DNA of 24,125 nt, from NCBI GenBank assembly GCA_002345505.1, contig DDWJ01000021.1, positions 1 through 24,125 on the forward strand. The letters are read 5' to 3'. This DNA comes from Caryophanales bacterium UBA2289. GTDB lineage: Bacteria > Bacillota_I > Bacilli_A > Izemoplasmatales > Hujiaoplasmataceae. The stretch's first letter is position 1. Every line of letters starts with the position of its first letter. Position numbers and translations under genes: made by a program. The notes beneath the pieces were generated by a model that was given only the letters and a program-made list of their open reading frames with translations, did no database searches and was not told the origin of the DNA. This document shows positions 21,139-24,125 of the stretch, in pieces.

Positions 21139-21675
21139 ATGACGAATTTAATAAACATCTTTGGCTCAAGTGGTTCAGGTTCTACAACTTTAGCCAAGGA
21201 AATATCTAATAAGTATGACTATTATCATATTGACGTTGACGATGTATTATGGGAGAAAACTGATCCTCCTTTTACTTCAAGACGAAGTGACATAAAAGCT
21301 AGAGAATATCTTTTAAAAGAGCTATTGGGTAAGAATAAAGTTGTAATATCTGGATCATTGGTCGGTTTCGGCGATGATATTAAAAAAGATATTAATCTTT
21401 TTGTTTTTATCAATTTAGATATTGAAACCAGAATTAAGCGGATTGAAATAAGAGAAAGAGAAAGATTTGGTAAAAGAGTTTTGCCTGGAGGCGACCTTTA
21501 TCAAAAACACATGGACTTTTTAGAGTGGGTTAGCAACTATGAGACAAACCCGGAATATATCAGATCTAGGAAGCAGCATCTTTTATGGCTTGAAGGGGTT
21601 AAATGCCCTGTTTTAAAGGTGACTGAAGAATTAAGCATCAACGAGCTTATGGCACTTGTTAAACCATTTATATAA
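21139..21675 (+). CDS. P-loop nucleotide kinase-like protein lacking the Walker A lysine
   Basis: This protein of 178 aa has an adenylate/shikimate-kinase-like P-loop fold: a beta strand then GSSGSGSTT (9-17), followed by HIDVDDVLWE resembling the acceptor-binding Asp pair and a lid-like Arg-rich helix (RIKRIEIRERERFG). The position normally occupied by the Walker A Lys is Ser15 (codon at 21181). Small P-loop proteins with GxSGSGTTT-type loops occur in Bacillota, so the change may be a family trait. A GTG at 21133 could add two residues; the ATG at 21139 is chosen because the P-loop strand starts right after it. Substrate unknown. It follows the permease by 10 nt. Confidence 0.72.
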   Translation: MTNLINIFGSSGSGSTTLAKEISNKYDYYHIDVDDVLWEKTDPPFTSRRSDIKAREYLLKELLGKNKVVISGSLVGFGDDIKKDINLFVFINLDIETRIKRIEIRERERFGKRVLPGGDLYQKHMDFLEWVSNYETNPEYIRSRKQHLLWLEGVKCPVLKVTEELSINELMALVKPFI

Positions 21676-21693
21676 AGAAAAGAGAGGATTTTT

Positions 21694-22206
21694 ATGCCAG
21701 ATTTCAATTTAGTAGTTAAGATTATTATATCCGCCGCTATTCTTTATTTGGTGGTTAATAGCATTTTTAAATATCATGTCTATAATGATTTATTCTTTTT
21801 CTTGTTGTTATTTTTCGGTTTAGTTGTATTGATATATTATATCGATATTGAATATAACGTTGTATTTTTGATTTTGCTAGGAATAATAGCGGTTTTATTT
21901 ATTGCACTACATCTATACTTCAGAAGAAAGAAGATAAGATATTTCTTTATTTTAAACGCTGATAAACTTACATATCACCGAATTAAGTATTACTTAATGT
22001 TAAATGAAGTTGATAGTAAGTTATATTCTTATAGTAAAAAATATCGATTCATCTTAAAGTTTAATGGTATTGAAGAAGCTAAACTAAAGAATATAATGAA
22101 AGGAATAGAGACCCAGGAGAGTAAAAGAAAGATCAGTTTTAATATATGTAATTATTGGTTGATCATTCTTTTTGTGGTGATGATGATTGTTTTATGGCGT
22201 TTCTAG
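21694..22206 (+). CDS. Four-span membrane protein, unknown function (170 aa)
   Basis: Unrecognised. Three hydrophobic helices occupy about residues 5-25, 31-50 and 53-76, then a basic cytoplasmic-looking domain (about 77-150, starting RRKKIRYFF and rich in Lys and Tyr) and a fourth helix at the C-terminus (153-170). AGAGAGG lies upstream of the ATG. It follows the kinase-like gene by 18 nt and precedes the radical-SAM-like gene by 15 nt, all in one orientation, so co-transcription is likely. No catalytic motif is visible. Confidence 0.75.
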   Translation: MPDFNLVVKIIISAAILYLVVNSIFKYHVYNDLFFFLLLFFGLVVLIYYIDIEYNVVFLILLGIIAVLFIALHLYFRRKKIRYFFILNADKLTYHRIKYYLMLNEVDSKLYSYSKKYRFILKFNGIEEAKLKNIMKGIETQESKRKISFNICNYWLIILFVVMMIVLWRF

Positions 22207-22221
22207 AGGGTATTTTAGCTT

Positions 22222-23079
22222 ATGAATAGTTTTAAAGTTGTAACTATAAATAAGAATCGAACAAAATTCTTTGGCGTTGACTATTTCGCCAATGTTTATG
22301 ATGGTTCTAAAGAGAGCTTCAAGTATTTTGCCAGTTCCATTGACCCTCTAATGAATTATCAAAATGAAATAGTTAAATTCAACGAAATGAAATATCAGCT
22401 TTTTCGCAATGCTCTTTTTGATATTGAACCAGGTAAGATTATTGGTTTCTTTCAAAATCCGGATATTTATCAAGATTTAGAGACAATTGATTTTATTTTA
22501 AAGGATTTACAATTTCGGACTTTAGGTTTGTTTATCGAGACTAATTCCGAGAAAATATTGAACGATTTAGACGCTTTAAAAGAATTTTCTAAGAAGTTAC
22601 CATTAATAATCGCAATTCCTGTTCATTCCTATTCCAATATCGATATGAGTTTTTTTGATAAAACTTGCAATATGGAAGCGATGACGAAACTTGTTCATAA
22701 ACTTAAAGATGCTGGTTTAAATGTTGGGGTAATCTTTAAACCGTTAATTCCAAAAATTAACGATGAGACAATGGAACTAGAAAAGATAATAGAAAAGTGT
22801 GATAGTTTAAATGTTGATTTCATCTATCCAAGTTTTACAGTTTACTTTGATAGTTTCAAATTAAAAAACTTTTATGATATAATAGAAACTGAGAAACCAG
22901 AGCTTCGAAATTTCATGTTTGATAAGTTCGGACAAAAGAATAGTTGGGAAAGCGACAATTTAGCAGAATTAAAGAAGATTTTGGTCTTTAACAGTAAAAA
23001 GAGCAAAATAAAATATGCGATGAAAGATATCATCGACATTTACCGAGACGACGCTTTTACACAACTAAAACTATTTTAG
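22222..23079 (+). CDS. SPL-like radical SAM homologue without the Fe-S cysteines (pseudoenzyme candidate)
   Basis: Length 285 aa. The C-terminal half resembles the spore-photoproduct-lyase-like radical SAM family: TNSEKILNDLDALKEF (107-122) matches the family block T-S-x2-L-RDLDLL, and DAGLNVGVIFKPLIPKINDE (163-182) matches its AG-x-VGV-x2-P-IP-x-ND block. At the N-terminus, NVYDGSKESFKYFAS (24-38) lies where relatives have NPYxGCxxxCxxCYA; the spacing is kept but the three cysteines are S29, F33 and F36. The only other cysteines (C149, C193) are far away. It therefore probably cannot bind the [4Fe-4S] cluster or cleave SAM. This alignment was made by eye. AGAGGG precedes the ATG at 22222. 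Function unknown; it may be a structural or binding protein. Confidence 0.7.
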   Translation: MNSFKVVTINKNRTKFFGVDYFANVYDGSKESFKYFASSIDPLMNYQNEIVKFNEMKYQLFRNALFDIEPGKIIGFFQNPDIYQDLETIDFILKDLQFRTLGLFIETNSEKILNDLDALKEFSKKLPLIIAIPVHSYSNIDMSFFDKTCNMEAMTKLVHKLKDAGLNVGVIFKPLIPKINDETMELEKIIEKCDSLNVDFIYPSFTVYFDSFKLKNFYDIIETEKPELRNFMFDKFGQKNSWESDNLAELKKILVFNSKKSKIKYAMKDIIDIYRDDAFTQLKLF

Positions 23080-23088
23080 GAGGTAAGT

Positions 23089-23787
23089 ATGTTTTTAACA
23101 TTTATTGATCAATTATTACCAACACTACTTATTTTTATCGGTATCATCGTAGCGATTGTAATCGTTTATTTTGTTTTCTTCGCGCCTCGAAATCGAGCTG
23201 GAAAAAAAGAAATCGGAGTTACAAAACTCGAAGAAGATGAAAATGAAGTTATTGAGGATCCAGTTGAAATCAAACCTTATAAAGCTCCTGAACCGGTTTT
23301 AAATAATGAAGAAGCCTTAGTTCAAGAAAGAGTTCGAGAAGTTAAACTTGAAGAAAACACTGAAGAAGAAAAAGAAGAAATAAGCGAAGAAGTAAAGCTA
23401 GAAATTGCTAAAGAAGTTATTAAACCGGAAGATGTTTTAGTTGACGATATCGAAATTCCTGAGGAATTATCTCCGGAGGAAGAAAAGATGTTAATCCCTG
23501 AGGATTCCTTAGAGACGCTTGAAGAAGAGATGGAAGATAAAAAAGAACAAGAACGTCTTTTAAAAGAAGAAAATAAAGAAGAACCGAAAGAATTAGGAAA
23601 GTATCATGTCTTATATCGCAAAGATGATAATAAGTGGTATGTTAAAAGAGAAGGTTCAGATAAAACCCTAAGAGTGCTTGAAACTCAAGCAGAAGCGATT
23701 GCTTGGGCAACAATTAAAGCACTTAATCAAGATACAACAATTGTCATTCATAAGCGAGACGGAAAAATACGCAAGCAAAACTATTAA
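23089..23787 (+). CDS. Membrane-tethered DUF2188 protein with Glu-rich linker
   Basis: This protein of 232 aa has three parts: an N-terminal membrane helix (about 8-31), a long acidic linker (about 40-171, 43 of 132 residues Glu, with Lys and Pro) and a C-terminal DUF2188 domain (about 172-232; YHVLYRKDDNKWYVKREGSD, later QAEAIAWATIKALN and IVIHKRDGKI). DUF2188 proteins are normally small soluble proteins of unknown function. The layout of basic residues after the helix (PRNRAGKK) places the linker and domain in the cytoplasm. AGGAGG precedes the ATG. The gene follows the radical-SAM-like gene by 9 nt and its stop is in the loop of the operon terminator. Confidence 0.8.
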   Translation: MFLTFIDQLLPTLLIFIGIIVAIVIVYFVFFAPRNRAGKKEIGVTKLEEDENEVIEDPVEIKPYKAPEPVLNNEEALVQERVREVKLEENTEEEKEEISEEVKLEIAKEVIKPEDVLVDDIEIPEELSPEEEKMLIPEDSLETLEEEMEDKKEQERLLKEENKEEPKELGKYHVLYRKDDNKWYVKREGSDKTLRVLETQAEAIAWATIKALNQDTTIVIHKRDGKIRKQNY

Positions 23788-23803
23788 GGTTTTGCTTTTT
23801 TTT
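23773..23803 (+). terminator. Intrinsic terminator ending the NatAB-like gene run
   Basis: AAGCAAAAC (23773-23781) pairs with GTTTTGCTT (23789-23797) over 9 bp across a 7-nt loop, followed by eight Ts (23796-23803). The stem begins within the last codons of the DUF2188 gene and its stop codon lies in the loop. Confidence 0.88.
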
Positions 23804-23845
23804 ACCAAGTAAATCATTTGTTTAATTGTTTATATTAATGACCAG

Positions 23846-23874
23846 TTAAATAAATGTTTTCAATGTGATAAAAT
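23846..23874 (+). promoter_or_regulatory. Promoter for the sigma factor gene
   Basis: TTAAAT (23846-23851) and TAAAAT (23869-23874) are separated by 17 bp, with TGA before the -10 making an extended -10. The -35 is a weak match. It looks like a housekeeping-type rather than an ECF-type promoter. Confidence 0.45.
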
Positions 23875-23895
23875 ATCATCTAGAGGTGAACAGAT

Positions 23896-24125
23896 TTGAA
23901 AACGAATTTGAATGAATTGGTCAAGCGACTAAGGCTGGGCGATGAAGAAGCTTTTAAAGAACTTTATAACGGTAGTTATCGCCAAATCTTCTTTGTGGTT
24001 TTGCCGATAATTCGCGATAAATCTTTAGCTGAAGATATCGTTCAGGATACCTATTTGAAGTTTTTAGAAAAATTAAATGATTACAAGGTTAAAAATGTTT
24101 TATCTTATCTAATTACAATTGGTAA
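23896..24125 (+). CDS. ECF-type RNA polymerase sigma factor, partial at window end
   Basis: The first 76 codons are visible, starting at TTG (23896) after AGGTGA at 23884-23889 with 6-nt spacing. The sequence LVKRLRLGDEEAFKELY is the typical opening of sigma-70 region 2 in ECF factors, and AEDIVQDTYLKFLEKL is the region 2.2 core-binding signature. The rest, including regions 2.4 and 4 and any anti-sigma gene, lies beyond the window. ECF factors direct RNA polymerase to stress or envelope genes; the target cannot be inferred here. Confidence 0.85.
   Translation, partial: MKTNLNELVKRLRLGDEEAFKELYNGSYRQIFFVVLPIIRDKSLAEDIVQDTYLKFLEKLNDYKVKNVLSYLITIG

Noticed and set aside
1..24125. Mycoplasma genetic code (TGA read as Trp)
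   Set aside because: TGA is used as a stop in tight overlaps such as those at 2547, 8271 and 19960, and Trp is encoded by TGG throughout the conserved proteins.

Overview
This is an AT-rich, gene-dense chromosomal segment from a low-GC Gram-positive lineage. TGA is a genuine stop (several ATGA stop/start overlaps, e.g. 2546-2549, 8270-8273, 12403-12406, 19959-19962) and tryptophan is TGG, so this is not a code-4 Mycoplasma or Spiroplasma. Small compact genes, Bacillota-like synteny (ispH beside a cshB-type helicase; infC-rpmI-rplT) and strong Shine-Dalgarno sites suggest a standard-code Mollicutes relative (Acholeplasma/Izemoplasma-like) or a streamlined Bacillota. This is inference from gene content; no marker gene fixes the taxon. 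No tRNA, rRNA, CRISPR array, insertion sequence or phage gene was seen.

Layout. 1-1178 (minus): a 56-residue single-span membrane protein and ispH. 1263-3605 (plus): helicase, tRNA methyltransferase TrmL and an Ntdp-type DUF402 phosphatase, ending in a terminator. 3749-4618: an RluA-family pseudouridine synthase, convergent with an M42 aminopeptidase (4671-5696, minus) across a shared bidirectional terminator. 5830-10225: nadD, nadE, mnmA and a patatin-like lipase. 10279-13128: an unrecognised four-gene cassette (secreted protein, membrane-anchored extracellular protein, ABC ATPase, six-span permease). 13223-17740: glmS, glmM and glmU, the complete route from fructose-6-phosphate to UDP-GlcNAc. 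17744-19112: infC-rpmI-rplT behind an L20-type attenuator leader, with infC starting at a rare ATT codon. 19192-23787: a NatAB-like ABC exporter followed by four accessory genes (a P-loop kinase-like protein without the Walker A lysine, a four-span membrane protein, a radical-SAM-like protein that has lost its iron-sulfur cysteines, and a membrane-tethered DUF2188 protein). 23896-end: the start of an ECF sigma factor.

Most of the window is housekeeping. The least ordinary parts are the apparent pseudo-radical-SAM protein at 22222-23079 with its membrane-protein neighbours, the secreted/ABC cassette at 10279-13128, and a compact regulatory junction at 10234-10281 where one hairpin is both the terminator of the upstream operon and the carrier of the downstream gene's Shine-Dalgarno site. 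Such dense overlap of signals recurs at 3635-3674 (a -35 box inside a terminator loop).
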